From the NCBI GenBank assembly GCA_963678565.1, contig OY782875.1:62001-126000 (forward strand): a DNA stretch of 64,000 bases, written 5' to 3'. A program made the position numbers and the translations under genes. Shown here piece after piece: positions 8,889-19,180 of this stretch (positions are counted from its first letter, which is position 1; each line of letters begins with the position of its first letter). Below the pieces are notes generated by a model that worked only from the letters and a program-made list of their open reading frames with translations, was not told where the DNA came from and did not search any database. Source of the DNA: SKHV01 sp963678565 (lineage in GTDB: Bacteria > Bacteroidota > Bacteroidia > Bacteroidales > Prolixibacteraceae).

Positions 8889-10239
8889 GCTTGCGTAATT
8901 TGTTGTAAAGGGTTTGGCGCGTTACCCCTAATTGATTTGCTGCCGCACTCATATTTCCATTATTAAACTGAATTGCCTTTTCAATTAATTTCATTTCTAC
9001 TTCTTCGAGTGTTCCGTTTAAAACCACATCGCTTTCGCTGGCATTTCTAAAGATAAAATCGGAAGGCTTCAAAGAATTTCCATCACACAAAATTACGGCC
9101 TTTTCGATTGAGTGTTGCAATTCGCGTACATTACCGGGCCAAGAATAACTCTCAAGTTTATCGATGGTTCTAGCTTCAAACGAAAGGTTGCCTCGATTGT
9201 ATTTTCTGGAGTATTTACTTAGAAAAAAAGTGGCAAGTTCCCGAATATCATCAATTCGTTCTCGCAAGGAGGGTAGTTCAATTTGGATGGTATTAATTCG
9301 ATAAAACAAATCTTCGCGAAACTCATTGTCGGCGACCATTTGATCTAAATTGCAGTTGGTTGCACAAATAAGCCTAAGGTCTACTTCAATTGGTACATTT
9401 CCTCCTACTTTTGTCACTTTCCGATTTTGCAAAACCGAAAGTAACTTCGATTGCATCGAAATCGACAGATTTCCAATTTCATCGAGAAAAAGCGTGCCTT
9501 CATTGGCAGTTTCAATTTTTCCGTTTCTATCGGCTTTTGCATCGGTAAAGGCTCCTTTTTTATGCCCAAACAATTCGCTTTCAAAAAGGGTCTCCGGAAT
9601 CGAACCCATATCCACTGTTACCATAACTTTGTTCTGCCTTTTCGACAAGCGATGAATTTCATGTGCCACTAAATCTTTGCCTGTACCATTCTCACCGGTT
9701 ATCAAAACATTTGCATCGGTCTGGGCAACTTTGGCAACCATTTTCATCACTCGGTTCCAAGTTTCGGACGAACCGATTAAATTCTTTTTCGATTTATTTA
9801 TTTCAGCAATTAACGACTGCTCTTTTTGCTTCAGTTTTTTAACTTCATTTCTCGATTGGTTTAATTTTAGCGCCGAATCGATGGTTGCTAACAATTTATC
9901 ATTGTCCCATGGCTTTGGAATAAAATCAACCGCACCCAATTTTACCGCTTTTACTGCCAATTCAACATCGCCATAAGCAGTAATCATAATGACGCTAATT
10001 CTGGGGTTGAACTCCAAAACTCGTTGAAGCCAATAAATTCCTTCGTTACCGGTATTTAACCCAGCATTAAAATTCATATCGAGCAACAATACATTGTACT
10101 TGGTTTTTTGAAGCTCCGAGATCAACTGATTGGGAGATGAAAGGGTTTTAACCTCTTCATAGCGTCCTTTCAATAACAATTTCAATGCTGTTAAGATGCT
10201 TTTGTTGTCATCAACAATTAAAATATTTCCGGTAATCAT
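8878..10239 (-). CDS. Sigma-54-dependent response regulator (NtrC family)
   Basis: The 453-residue activator has three domains. The receiver has the acidic pair D10/D11, phospho-accepting D54 and K109. The AAA+ domain has Walker A GENGTGKD at 182-189, the sigma-54-contacting loop as GAFTDA at 229-234 (a variant of GAFTGA), and Walker B FLDEIG at 251-256. A Fis-type helix-turn-helix occupies about 430-453 (AAANQLGVTRQTLYNKL). It is the first gene of a two-gene operon with the kinase and is divergent from the ABC array. Sigma-54-like promoters stand before both the ATPases and the adaptor, making these the obvious targets. Confidence 0.95.
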   Translation of the reverse strand: MITGNILIVDDNKSILTALKLLLKGRYEEVKTLSSPNQLISELQKTKYNVLLLDMNFNAGLNTGNEGIYWLQRVLEFNPRISVIMITAYGDVELAVKAVKLGAVDFIPKPWDNDKLLATIDSALKLNQSRNEVKKLKQKEQSLIAEINKSKKNLIGSSETWNRVMKMVAKVAQTDANVLITGENGTGKDLVAHEIHRLSKRQNKVMVTVDMGSIPETLFESELFGHKKGAFTDAKADRNGKIETANEGTLFLDEIGNLSISMQSKLLSVLQNRKVTKVGGNVPIEVDLRLICATNCNLDQMVADNEFREDLFYRINTIQIELPSLRERIDDIRELATFFLSKYSRKYNRGNLSFEARTIDKLESYSWPGNVRELQHSIEKAVILCDGNSLKPSDFIFRNASESDVVLNGTLEEVEMKLIEKAIQFNNGNMSAAANQLGVTRQTLYNKLRKHGL

Positions 10240-10376
10240 ATAATCAAAATTAAAAAAGAGAAATTCTTTACGAATTGGTTCTAAAACCGTTCCAATGCTC
10301 CTAACACCAGCTATTAAACTGACTTTCAGGTCTCTAAATTAATATTAAAGATAGTTCAATGTTAAATGTTTTCACA

Positions 10377-10401
10377 AAGAGTGTAAAAAATTTTTCCACA
10401 C
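10377..10401. promoter_or_regulatory. Candidate enhancer site for the NtrC-type regulator
   Basis: An imperfect dyad GTGTnnAAAAnTTTTnnACAC occupies 10381-10401. On the minus strand, 10377-10392 reads AATTTTTTACACTCTT. The same motif with one extra T recurs at 42630-42646 before the adaptor gene. The distance to the -24 box (about 50-75 bp) is right for an upstream activator site. Confidence 0.5.
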
Positions 10402-10450
10402 GAAATAAAACCTCAAGCATATCCCACTCATTAACTGCAACTTACAATTA

Positions 10451-10466
10451 TGGCACAACAATGGTA
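10451..10466 (+). promoter_or_regulatory. Candidate sigma-54 promoter of the ABC array
   Basis: TGGCACAACAATGGTA has a perfect TGGCAC -24 box and a degraded -12 box (TGGTA against TTGCA) at the correct spacing. It lies 85 bp before the first ATPase and points into the array. The neighbouring gene encodes a sigma-54 activator, which strengthens the call. The rest of 10240-10535 shows the dyad at 10381 and no other feature. Confidence 0.6.
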
Positions 10467-10535
10467 GTATCCCTTTAACTACATAAAACCATTTAGGATA
10501 TAATCCTCCATTTCGAGGGAACTGAATTAATAATT

Positions 10536-11216
10536 ATGATAAAAACACAAAACCTACAAAAAGTATTTCGTACCGAAGACATTGAAACTTTGGCTCTAAA
10601 CGATGTTAGCCTGCATGTTGAAAAGGGCGAATTTGTTGCGATTATGGGGCCTTCAGGTTGTGGAAAATCGACTTTGATGAACATTATTGGCTTGTTGGAT
10701 AATCCGACCGAGGGGCAATATTTTTTCGACGACGATGAGGTTGGGAATCTCAAAGAACGCAATCGTACTCAACTACGAAAAGGAAACATTGGCTTTGTAT
10801 TCCAAAGTTTTAATCTAATTGATGAGTTAAATGTATACGAAAACGTTGAGCTTCCGCTTATTTACCTAAAACTCAAAGCTAGCGAACGCAAAGCAATGGT
10901 TAATAAAGTGCTCGAACGTATGAAAATTGCTCATCGTGCCAAGCACTTTCCCCAACAGCTTTCGGGTGGACAGCAACAACGCGTTGCAATTGCTCGAGCG
11001 GTAGTTGCCAATCCGAAACTCATTTTGGCCGATGAACCCACTGGTAACCTCGATTCGAAAAATGGCTTGGAGGTTATGAACCTCTTAACGGAACTCAATA
11101 GAGAAGGAACCACAATTGTAATGGTTACCCACTCAATGCACGATGCCGGATTTGCACATCGCATTGTGAATTTGTTCGATGGTAAAATTGTAACCGAAGT
11201 AAGCAACCAATTATAA
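10536..11216 (+). CDS. ABC transporter ATPase 1 of the permease array (MacB/LolD type)
   Basis: This 226-residue stand-alone nucleotide-binding domain has every canonical motif. Walker A is GPSGCGKST near residue 38 and the Q-loop is FQSFNL. The signature is LSGGQQQRVAIARA near 143, Walker B with D-loop is LILADEPTGNLDS, and the H-loop is VTHS. The family powers FtsX-fold permeases that export substrates to adaptors or transmit force across the membrane rather than importing solutes. It is the first gene after the sigma-54-like promoter and is followed 10 nt later by a second ATPase. Together they must serve up to twelve permeases, because no other ATPase lies within the array. Confidence 0.95.
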   Translation: MIKTQNLQKVFRTEDIETLALNDVSLHVEKGEFVAIMGPSGCGKSTLMNIIGLLDNPTEGQYFFDDDEVGNLKERNRTQLRKGNIGFVFQSFNLIDELNVYENVELPLIYLKLKASERKAMVNKVLERMKIAHRAKHFPQQLSGGQQQRVAIARAVVANPKLILADEPTGNLDSKNGLEVMNLLTELNREGTTIVMVTHSMHDAGFAHRIVNLFDGKIVTEVSNQL

Positions 11217-11226
11217 ATTCAAAAGA

Positions 11227-11904
11227 ATGATTCAATTAAGCAATCTATACAAATACTACGACAATAAGTTTCAACGCACATTTGTATTGAAAGATATCGA
11301 ACTAACCATCGACCAAGGAGAATTTGTTTCGATCATGGGCCCTAGTGGCGCTGGTAAATCAACACTTTTAAACATCATTGGAATGTTGGATGAACCCAGT
11401 GAAGGTGAATATTTCTTTATGGAGCAAGCGGCACATCAATTAAAAGATAAAAAGAAAGTTGAGTTTCATCGTAATTATGTGGGATTCATATTTCAGGCCT
11501 TCCATTTAATTGAAGAAATGACCGTTTATGAAAACATTGAAACACCACTCATATACAAAGGCGTAAAGAGTAAAGAACGCAAAGCCATGGTAGCCGACCT
11601 GCTCGACCGCTTTAACATGGTGGCAAAAAAGGACCTTTTTCCTGCTCAACTTTCGGGCGGACAGCAACAGTTGGTTGGCATTGCACGCGCCATTGTTGGC
11701 AAACCAAAACTTCTATTGGCCGATGAGCCAACGGGGAATTTGCATTCTGAGCAAGGAAAACAAATTATGGAATTACTGAAGAAGTTGAACAAAGAAGAAG
11801 GAATCACCATCATTCAAGTAACCCACAACGAAGAATTTGCCAATTATGGAAAACGCATTGTGCAAATTGTTGACGGGTTGGTAAAAAGCGACAAAGAAGT
11901 TTAA
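11227..11904 (+). CDS. ABC transporter ATPase 2 of the permease array, divergent D-loop
   Basis: The 225-residue ATPase is paralogous to its upstream neighbour. Walker A (GPSGAGKST), catalytic Glu (LLLADEPTGN), Q-loop (FQAFHL) and H-loop (VTHN) are intact. The D-loop reads GNLHSE instead of GNLDS, and the signature continues QQQLVGIARA, with Leu where ATPase 1 has the usual Arg. Such asymmetry is seen in heterodimeric ABC ATPases with one weaker site, so a 1:2 heterodimer is a reasonable inference; a homodimer with altered kinetics is the alternative. The first permease starts 2 nt after its stop. Confidence 0.93.
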   Translation: MIQLSNLYKYYDNKFQRTFVLKDIELTIDQGEFVSIMGPSGAGKSTLLNIIGMLDEPSEGEYFFMEQAAHQLKDKKKVEFHRNYVGFIFQAFHLIEEMTVYENIETPLIYKGVKSKERKAMVADLLDRFNMVAKKDLFPAQLSGGQQQLVGIARAIVGKPKLLLADEPTGNLHSEQGKQIMELLKKLNKEEGITIIQVTHNEEFANYGKRIVQIVDGLVKSDKEV

Positions 11905-11906
11905 TT

Positions 11907-14297
11907 ATGATAAGCAATTTTGTTTTTCGAAACCTAAAGAAACGTCCCTTTCTAAACCTAATCAAAGTAGTTGGTTTGGCGCTAGGATTAAGTGGAATTC
12001 TATTCATTTCTCTGTTTTTAAAGAACGAACTTGCTTATGATTCGTGGCATTCAAAAGCAGATAGAATTTATAGGTATACCACAACACATCCTAATTTTCT
12101 AAAAGAAGCGCATTTTGCGAGAGTACATAACCCAAATGAAATTCCCCAATTAAAAGAATATTTTCCTGAGGTAGAAACTTTCGTGAGGATGTCTCCCATT
12201 AAGGGAGGAGTTATTCTTCACAATAGAAAGTTTTACGACCTGAATGCTGGTTTTGTTTGCGACAGCACCTTTTTCGATGTATTTGATGCACAATTAAAAG
12301 TTGGTGATAAGTCGAGCATATTCAACAATCCGAACGCTTTGGTCATCACCAATTCCTTTGCCCAAAAAGTATTTGGAGGCGAAAACCCAATTGGAAAACA
12401 ATTGTCGATTCCATCGGGACAATACTATGCTGAACAAATTGATTTTACGGTACAGGGGATCATGAACGATTTTCCACAAAACAGCCACTTTCACCCCGAT
12501 TTTATAGCGAGCGCAACTACAACTCAACTTAATAATGGATGGGCTTATTGCTATCTGCTTTTAAGTCCAAAAGCCAATCCTCAAAATATTATCTCGGGTT
12601 TCAATAATTTTATTTCGAGCAACAATGATCTTCCAGAGAACTTTTCATTCCCTAAAATCTATCTGCAAAAGATAACAGACATTCATTTAAAATCGGATAA
12701 GCTACGCGAGATTGAGTCCAATGGCAACATGACCAATGTTTATGTTTTATCAATTGCTGCATTAGTTTTGTTGCTTATTTCGTTGAGCAACTTTGTGAGC
12801 CTCAATACCGGAATGTCGGGTTTTAATTTCAAATTTATCAACATCAACCGTATCCTGGGATCGGGCCGCAACACCAGGTTTAGATATTTTGCTATTGAAA
12901 GCTTTTACATCGTAATAATATCTGTTGTTGCAATGCTTGCGATCTCAATCCCCGCCAATGTGCTAATCAACAAACATTTTGAAATCAATTTATTCGAAAA
13001 CAATCTCCTTTTTGTAATTGGAATTGTACTCGGATTTTGCATCGTTGGGATCTTAAGCGGTTTGCAACCAGCAATCAATCAAAACCTTCGGAATACTTCG
13101 GGGCAAAATGCGAATTTAATTCATAAAAACATTTTTGTGAGCAAGGGCATCATTATTACTCAATATTCACTTGCCATTATCCTTTTGGTTGCCGTTTTAG
13201 CAATAAAACGGCAAACTCGGTTTGCATTGAACAACTCTATGGGCGACAACAAAAGTAATGTTCTGATAATGGAAAATATGCATGCCAATGTCCAAACAAA
13301 ATTTGAAGTTTTTAAGGAAGAATTGCTAAAGTACAATTCAATTGAATCGGTATCGGGAATGCTAGAGCCTCCTGGAGGAGAAGCCAACGATCGTTTTCGG
13401 TATAACCTAGAAGGTGCCCCAGAGGTAGAGGATGAAACGCCCAATATGATTGGTGTTTTCCCATGCGATTATTCCTTCGCCAATGTTTTTGATCTAAACT
13501 TTTTAAGTGGTCAAAACTTTTCAAAAAAGAATGATGATGTAGATGGTTCTGCTGAATATATCATTAACGAAGCAGCAATGAAACAGATGGGAATAACTAG
13601 TGCAGAAGAAGCCGTTGGGAAATCATTTCAGCTCATCTACCACAATCAATATATTAAAATTCCAAAGGGAAAAATTATTGGAGTAGTGAAAGACTTTCAT
13701 TTATCGTCGATGAAGAAAGAAGTAAATCCCTTGGTACTTTTCAAACGCAAATATATGTGGCTTTTGAATTTTGCCATCGCCTATCCTTCGGGGATGAAGG
13801 AACAAGCAGTAGCCGATATTGAAAAAGTATGGAATGAAATATATCCGGGCTATCAATTTCATTACGAGCACATTGGCGCCATGTATCAAAAGGTATACAA
13901 AACTGAATTATTGCAAGCCAAATTACTCACGCTATTTACTATTATTTCTTTGTTTATATCCTCGATGGGCTTATTAGGTATTTCGCTTTTGGTTTCGCAA
14001 CAACGCGTAAAAGAAATTGGCATTCGAAAAGTAAATGGAGCAAGCATTTCAGAAATCCTACAACTACTCAATAAAGGATTTGTACGATGGATCATCATTG
14101 CTTTTTTGCTTGCCACTCCAATTGCCTATTACGCCATGAATAAGTGGCTCGAAAACTTTGCATATAAAACAAATCTGAGTTGGTGGATTTTTGCACTAGC
14201 AGGTGTTTTGGCGCTGGGCATTGCCTTGCTAACGGTTTCAATTCAAAGTTGGAAGGCAGCTACAAGAAATCCGGTGGAAGCGTTGCGATATGAGTAA
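11907..14297 (+). CDS. Array permease P1: 8-TM FtsX/MacB-type ABC permease
   Basis: At 796 residues it is a double permease. TM1 (about 15-38) is followed by a MacB-like periplasmic domain and three TMs (about 274-425), and then the whole unit is repeated. Such a fusion can fill the place of a MacB permease dimer by itself. The first-half coupling segment is degenerate (NRILGSGRN), whereas the second half carries the array's constant module at residues 702-796, starting KEIGIRKVNGASISE and ending NPVEALRYE. Periplasmic hallmarks such as NPIGKQL and IIGVVKDFHLSS are present. In the constant module this gene is closest to P2, with a 72-nt identical run. SIQSW replaces the SWQSW of most copies. 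Confidence 0.93.
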   Translation: MISNFVFRNLKKRPFLNLIKVVGLALGLSGILFISLFLKNELAYDSWHSKADRIYRYTTTHPNFLKEAHFARVHNPNEIPQLKEYFPEVETFVRMSPIKGGVILHNRKFYDLNAGFVCDSTFFDVFDAQLKVGDKSSIFNNPNALVITNSFAQKVFGGENPIGKQLSIPSGQYYAEQIDFTVQGIMNDFPQNSHFHPDFIASATTTQLNNGWAYCYLLLSPKANPQNIISGFNNFISSNNDLPENFSFPKIYLQKITDIHLKSDKLREIESNGNMTNVYVLSIAALVLLLISLSNFVSLNTGMSGFNFKFININRILGSGRNTRFRYFAIESFYIVIISVVAMLAISIPANVLINKHFEINLFENNLLFVIGIVLGFCIVGILSGLQPAINQNLRNTSGQNANLIHKNIFVSKGIIITQYSLAIILLVAVLAIKRQTRFALNNSMGDNKSNVLIMENMHANVQTKFEVFKEELLKYNSIESVSGMLEPPGGEANDRFRYNLEGAPEVEDETPNMIGVFPCDYSFANVFDLNFLSGQNFSKKNDDVDGSAEYIINEAAMKQMGITSAEEAVGKSFQLIYHNQYIKIPKGKIIGVVKDFHLSSMKKEVNPLVLFKRKYMWLLNFAIAYPSGMKEQAVADIEKVWNEIYPGYQFHYEHIGAMYQKVYKTELLQAKLLTLFTIISLFISSMGLLGISLLVSQQRVKEIGIRKVNGASISEILQLLNKGFVRWIIIAFLLATPIAYYAMNKWLENFAYKTNLSWWIFALAGVLALGIALLTVSIQSWKAATRNPVEALRYE

Positions 14298-14390
14298 GCA
14301 CCCCCCCCTTCGACTTACTCAGGGAACACCTAAAGTGGATTCTGGGAGTTACCAAATTTGAAAGATATAAGCATTAAAATAAAAAACTAT

Positions 14391-16793
14391 ATGTATCGAT
14401 TTTTAACCTTGTATTTCCGTAATGTAAAAAACAATCCCAAAATGTTTTTTATTAATATCTCCAGCTTCTCAATTGGGATTGTAGCCGTATTGTTCATTAC
14501 TCTATTTGTGGTGAAAGAATTTCGTGCCGACCGTTTTCACGAAAAACACAACGACATTTACAGGGTACTTTATAACGTCGAAAATGCGCCTATAAAATAT
14601 TCAGACACCCAATACCCATTGGGCAGGCTGTTACAAAACAACCACGCAGAGATTCAGGATTACACACGATTTCGCGATTTAAAGGGGTATGAAATTACAA
14701 TTGATGAAAAACAATTTGTCGATCAAAAAATCAGTTATGTCGATCGATCGTTCTTTTCTATTTTCGATTTCAACCTTACCGTAGGTGATTTTAATTTGTT
14801 GTTCGAGCAACCCAATACTATTGTTATTGACCAAGTCACTGCTAAACGTTATTTTAATAGTATTGATGTGTTGGGCAAAACACTAACAACAGCACCAAGG
14901 GGTGAAGACGAAAAAACGGAATACACAATTGTTGGTGTACTTAACGATTATCCGCAAGAATCAACGCTGCAACCACATTTAATAACAAACATTCAACGTA
15001 TTGCAGAAGGATACGAAGATCATTATTTTGTTTCATCTCCTCAATTATTTCTATACATTCCCAACTGTTCCGAAACCGAGAAATTAGCCCGTAATTTCTC
15101 CGCCACGTTTAATCAAAAATATAATGAGATAACCGGGCGAAATGAACCTGTAAATGAAAATAGGTATTCATTACAAGAACTAAACAAACTCTATTTACAT
15201 TCATCTGATGTAAGCGATAGATTACCCAAAGGAGATTATTTGCTGGTTTGGATTTTAACGGGTATTGGCATTGTGTTGTTGGTAATAACATTCATGAACT
15301 ATTTGATTTTAAATTTAGGAGTAAGCCTTAAAAATCAAAAACAAAATCAAATCAGAACTATTCTTGGAAGCAGTTCTGGCTGGTTAAAAATGAAATATGC
15401 ATCCGAATCTGTTTTTTATTCCTTAATTACCTTTATTGTTGTTCTGTTGCTGCTCCCCTTTGCTCATCGGTTTATAGCGAACTTTTCAAATTACAGGTAC
15501 AGCATCGTTTCCGATTCCGACCCAAAAATTGTTTTAATATTCCTGTTCTTTTTAATTACAATCAGTGCTTTAAGTGGGTATTTGCAATACGCTTTATTAT
15601 TTCATCGAAAAAAACGCAATTTACAGTTGGCTGGCTTTAAAACCCGCAAACCCTACTTCAGGTACATCATTCAATTTCAGTTATTCATATTTATGGTCAT
15701 TATTTCAGGAGTCATACTCATCAACAGGCAAATGAGTTTCATACGGAATCAGGATTTAGGATTTGATTTGAAGAACACCGTAACCGTGTCTCTAAATGAT
15801 GATCTTAACAGGGAACTGTTTATGCAGGAATGCAGCAATTACCCAATGGTTAAAAGTGCAGCACTTGGGCATACTCTTTTTAGGAGTACAAGCTATTTAG
15901 AAGAAGTTACAATAGAGTCGAGTCAGGAAATTATTAATTCACAGTGCATTTGGGGTGACGACAATTACATCAACACCTATAACATAAAATTGCTTTCTGG
16001 CAAAAATATTGATGGAGCCAAACTGCCTCCGGTTGCGTCGGCTTATTCTTATCCAAGAGAGAATGATGTGCTAGATATTCTGGTTAACGAAGAATTTGTA
16101 AAAAAATCAGGGTTGAAAGATCCCCTCGGAACTATTCTTTCGATACATCATAATGGAACCAATAAAGGACGAATATGCGGAATTATTGCTGATGTTAAAA
16201 ATGCGCCATTTTACTATTCTGCTACACCTATTGTTATTGGTTATGGTATGAGTTACATGCCAGATATTATTGTTTCAGTAAATGAAAGACAGAAGGATGA
16301 ATTCAAAACAATGGTCGATAATTTCTTCATTAAAATTGGCAAAAAGTCTCACATGGGTTACCAAACCTATAATTTCGATTTTGAAAGATGGTACCATAAA
16401 GAACAAGTATTGATGCACTTATTAGCCTTACTTTCTGTGATCATTCTTGGAATATTATTACTGGGCATATATGGAAGCAGTCTTTTCATCTCTGAAAACA
16501 AAACCAAGGAAATTGGCATTCGAAAAGTAAATGGGGCAAGCATTTCAGAAATCCTTCAACTCCTCAATAAAGGATTTGTACGATGGATCATCATTGCTTT
16601 TTTGCTTGCCACTCCAATTGCCTATTACGCCATGGATAAATGGCTCGAAAACTTTGCCTACAAAACCACTTTAAGCTGGTGGATTTTTGCACTGGCCGGG
16701 TTACTGGCTTTGGGAATTGCACTGCTAACCGTTAGTTGGCAAAGTTGGAAAGCGGCTACGCGCAATCCAGTGGAAGCGCTAAGGTATGAATAG
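14391..16793 (+). CDS. Array permease P2, sister of P12
   Basis: I start the gene at the ATG at 14391 (MYRFLTLYFRN, 800 residues), because it aligns with the TM1 start of the siblings; an in-frame TTG at 14358 would add 11 residues. The body resembles P12, 25 kb away, more than any neighbour. Both have SPQLFL, DRLPKGD or DRMPKGD, NYLILN, and a ladder of NIKLLSGKN or NIQLLEGQN. Its final 95 residues instead match P1 nearly base for base. The first-half coupling segment has decayed (QIRTILGSSSG). The 60-bp gap after P1 contains a C-run and no obvious site. Confidence 0.92.
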   Translation: MYRFLTLYFRNVKNNPKMFFINISSFSIGIVAVLFITLFVVKEFRADRFHEKHNDIYRVLYNVENAPIKYSDTQYPLGRLLQNNHAEIQDYTRFRDLKGYEITIDEKQFVDQKISYVDRSFFSIFDFNLTVGDFNLLFEQPNTIVIDQVTAKRYFNSIDVLGKTLTTAPRGEDEKTEYTIVGVLNDYPQESTLQPHLITNIQRIAEGYEDHYFVSSPQLFLYIPNCSETEKLARNFSATFNQKYNEITGRNEPVNENRYSLQELNKLYLHSSDVSDRLPKGDYLLVWILTGIGIVLLVITFMNYLILNLGVSLKNQKQNQIRTILGSSSGWLKMKYASESVFYSLITFIVVLLLLPFAHRFIANFSNYRYSIVSDSDPKIVLIFLFFLITISALSGYLQYALLFHRKKRNLQLAGFKTRKPYFRYIIQFQLFIFMVIISGVILINRQMSFIRNQDLGFDLKNTVTVSLNDDLNRELFMQECSNYPMVKSAALGHTLFRSTSYLEEVTIESSQEIINSQCIWGDDNYINTYNIKLLSGKNIDGAKLPPVASAYSYPRENDVLDILVNEEFVKKSGLKDPLGTILSIHHNGTNKGRICGIIADVKNAPFYYSATPIVIGYGMSYMPDIIVSVNERQKDEFKTMVDNFFIKIGKKSHMGYQTYNFDFERWYHKEQVLMHLLALLSVIILGILLLGIYGSSLFISENKTKEIGIRKVNGASISEILQLLNKGFVRWIIIAFLLATPIAYYAMDKWLENFAYKTTLSWWIFALAGLLALGIALLTVSWQSWKAATRNPVEALRYE

Positions 16794-16817
16794 ATAACTA
16801 ATAACATAGATAAAATA

Positions 16818-19166
16818 ATGTTACAATTCAAACGGATATTAAAATCAATTCTTAAATACAAAACTTCATCAGGATTAACCCTTTTGAGTTTGGTGATTTC
16901 TTTTACTGGAATTATTATTCTGAGTTTATATGTGAGTTTTGAAAAGAGCTTCGACCAGTTCCATAAAAATGGGAATTCCATTTACCGTCTCGAACTTAGG
17001 GGTGAAAGCAGTTGGCTTCCGGCAAAAATGAGCGCGGTAATCAAGCAGAATATTCCGGAAGTTAAATCGGTAACCCGCTTGACACATAGAAACAATTATA
17101 TTTCGACACCTGAACTGATCGAAACAAACACAAAGTTTTTATCAAGCTACTATTTTGCCGATTCTGCCTTTTTCGAAATGTTTTCGTTTCCTCTGGTGAT
17201 GGGCGACAGCAAGACAGCTTTAATAGAACCTCATTCAGCGGTAATTTCAGAAAAATTAGCTCAAAAGCTATTTGGCAACATAAATCCGATCGGACAAAAT
17301 ATCACTACGGATAATATAAATTATAAGGTAACTGGAGTGATGAAAGATATTCCGAAAAACTCCAGTTTTCAGGCAGATTGTATAATTGCCTTTTCGGTAT
17401 ACAATGCAGAAGAACAATATGCCTACTTTGACAGATGGAGTGAGTGGAGTTTTAACAATATAATGCAGCTACAGCCGGGTAGTGATGTTAATGCAATAGC
17501 GGCAAAAATTGAAGTCATACCTGAAATTGAACAGCAAATTGAAAATGAGAAATCACAATATACAGGAACAGATACTTTTATACACCTGCGTCCATTAAAG
17601 GAACTACATTTTTACAATGATGGTTTTTTGTCAGGATACACCAATCCTGTTATTTTAAAGATACTCACTATGCTCATCGTTATTCTTGTGGTAATGGGAG
17701 CTGTTAATTTCATTAATTTTTCTACTTCTCAGGCGCCGTTGCGCGCCAAAGCATTATCGGTTAGCCGGGTGCTGGGAGGACGGCGTTCATCATCAATGAT
17801 ACAAATTATGGCTGAATCGGTATTGCTGTCAATACTAGCCATGGTTTTTTCCTTGGGAATATATTGGATTGGCTATCATTTTATCGAATCGATGTTTTCC
17901 ATTCAGGGGTTGGGAATCAGTGAAAGATATGTATTCATACTCTTCTTTTTCTTGTTTGCCCTAGCGTTTGGTGTGCTTGCTGGCCTTTACCCTTCAAAAT
18001 ACATTACATCGCCACCTATTGCGCAATCGGTAAAAGGCAATATTCACTTTACTGGTAAAGGAAAATATCTACGAAATGCGCTGATTATAGTTCAGTTTGT
18101 TTTCACTATTGCTTTAATAATGTCTTCCCTGCTTATTGAGAAACAATTGAATTTTTGGCGAAATTTTGATATCGGTATTAACAAAGATCATGTGGTTTAT
18201 ATGTCAACTTCTTCCGAACTTCGGAAGCATTATAAAGCCTTTGCTGATGAGCTGATGAATAACCAAAATATTGTAGATTATACTTATACTCAGTTTATTC
18301 CCGGGAATGTGGGTATGGGATGGGGACGGGAAGTGGAAGGACAGTACATCTCGTTTACATGCTGGCCTATCGACGACCGTTTCATCGATTTTTTCGGGAT
18401 TCAGTTAACTCAAGGACGTGAGTTCTTAAAAGGCGACCAGAGCGATATTGGTAATTTTATTTTGAATGAAAAGGCAGTTGCACAATTTGAGTGGGAAAAA
18501 CCATTGGAACGGACAATTAATGGTTTTAACGAAGATGTGCACCCAGTAGTGGGTATTGCCAAAGATTTTAATTTTGCATCTTTAAAATCAGAAGTTCCTG
18601 CCATGGCTTTTTGGCGAACAGAGAACCGAAAAAACCAGTTGCTACTTCGTCTGGCTCCCGGAAATTACACTCAGACATTACAATTCATTAAAAATACAGC
18701 TCATCAGTTCGACTCGAAAAACCAATTTGAAGTGCAGTTTCTGGATGATTCGATGAATCAGCTTTATGCGAAAGAAGAAAAAATGGCGCGGTTTATCGAG
18801 TTTGTTGCCTTGTGGACAATTTTCCTGTCAATTACCGGCTTATTGGGTTTGGTTATATTCATTAGTCGTGACCGTATCAAAGAAATTGGTGTCCGAAAGG
18901 TAAATGGTGCAACTATTTCCGAGGTTGTATTCCTGCTCAACATCGACTTTGTAAAATGGATAACTGTTGCCTTTCTAGTAGCCACTCCCCTTGCCTACTA
19001 CGCTATGAACAAATGGCTCGAAAACTTCGCATACAAAACCACACTAAGCTGGTGGATATTTGCGCTGGCTGGTTTGTTGGCATTGGGAATTGCACTGCTA
19101 ACGGTAAGCTGGCAAAGCTGGCGGGCAGCAACGAGAAATCCGGTGGAGGCACTTAGATATGAATAA
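16818..19166 (+). CDS. Array permease P3
   Basis: The 782-residue permease starts at an ATG 24 nt after P2. TM1 is about residues 18-38 (SLVISFTGIIILSLYVS). The first periplasmic domain carries FFEMFSFPLVMGD and NPIGQNI, and the second carries LTQGREF and VVGIAKDFNFASL. The first-half coupling segment is degenerate (SVSRVLGGRRSSS, no EIG). The constant module begins at residue 688 with an unusual LLNIDF in place of LLNKDF. The second periplasmic domain is tryptophan-rich (FWRTEN, GMGWGR), which may reflect its own partner; this is inference. Confidence 0.92.
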   Translation: MLQFKRILKSILKYKTSSGLTLLSLVISFTGIIILSLYVSFEKSFDQFHKNGNSIYRLELRGESSWLPAKMSAVIKQNIPEVKSVTRLTHRNNYISTPELIETNTKFLSSYYFADSAFFEMFSFPLVMGDSKTALIEPHSAVISEKLAQKLFGNINPIGQNITTDNINYKVTGVMKDIPKNSSFQADCIIAFSVYNAEEQYAYFDRWSEWSFNNIMQLQPGSDVNAIAAKIEVIPEIEQQIENEKSQYTGTDTFIHLRPLKELHFYNDGFLSGYTNPVILKILTMLIVILVVMGAVNFINFSTSQAPLRAKALSVSRVLGGRRSSSMIQIMAESVLLSILAMVFSLGIYWIGYHFIESMFSIQGLGISERYVFILFFFLFALAFGVLAGLYPSKYITSPPIAQSVKGNIHFTGKGKYLRNALIIVQFVFTIALIMSSLLIEKQLNFWRNFDIGINKDHVVYMSTSSELRKHYKAFADELMNNQNIVDYTYTQFIPGNVGMGWGREVEGQYISFTCWPIDDRFIDFFGIQLTQGREFLKGDQSDIGNFILNEKAVAQFEWEKPLERTINGFNEDVHPVVGIAKDFNFASLKSEVPAMAFWRTENRKNQLLLRLAPGNYTQTLQFIKNTAHQFDSKNQFEVQFLDDSMNQLYAKEEKMARFIEFVALWTIFLSITGLLGLVIFISRDRIKEIGVRKVNGATISEVVFLLNIDFVKWITVAFLVATPLAYYAMNKWLENFAYKTTLSWWIFALAGLLALGIALLTVSWQSWRAATRNPVEALRYE

Positions 19167-19180
19167 TTAAAAAAGTAACT

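Noticed and set aside
14358..14390. TTG start for P2 (and the similar TTG start at 27503 for P7)
   Set aside because: The added residues align with no sibling permease; the later ATG codons match the TM1 position in the others.
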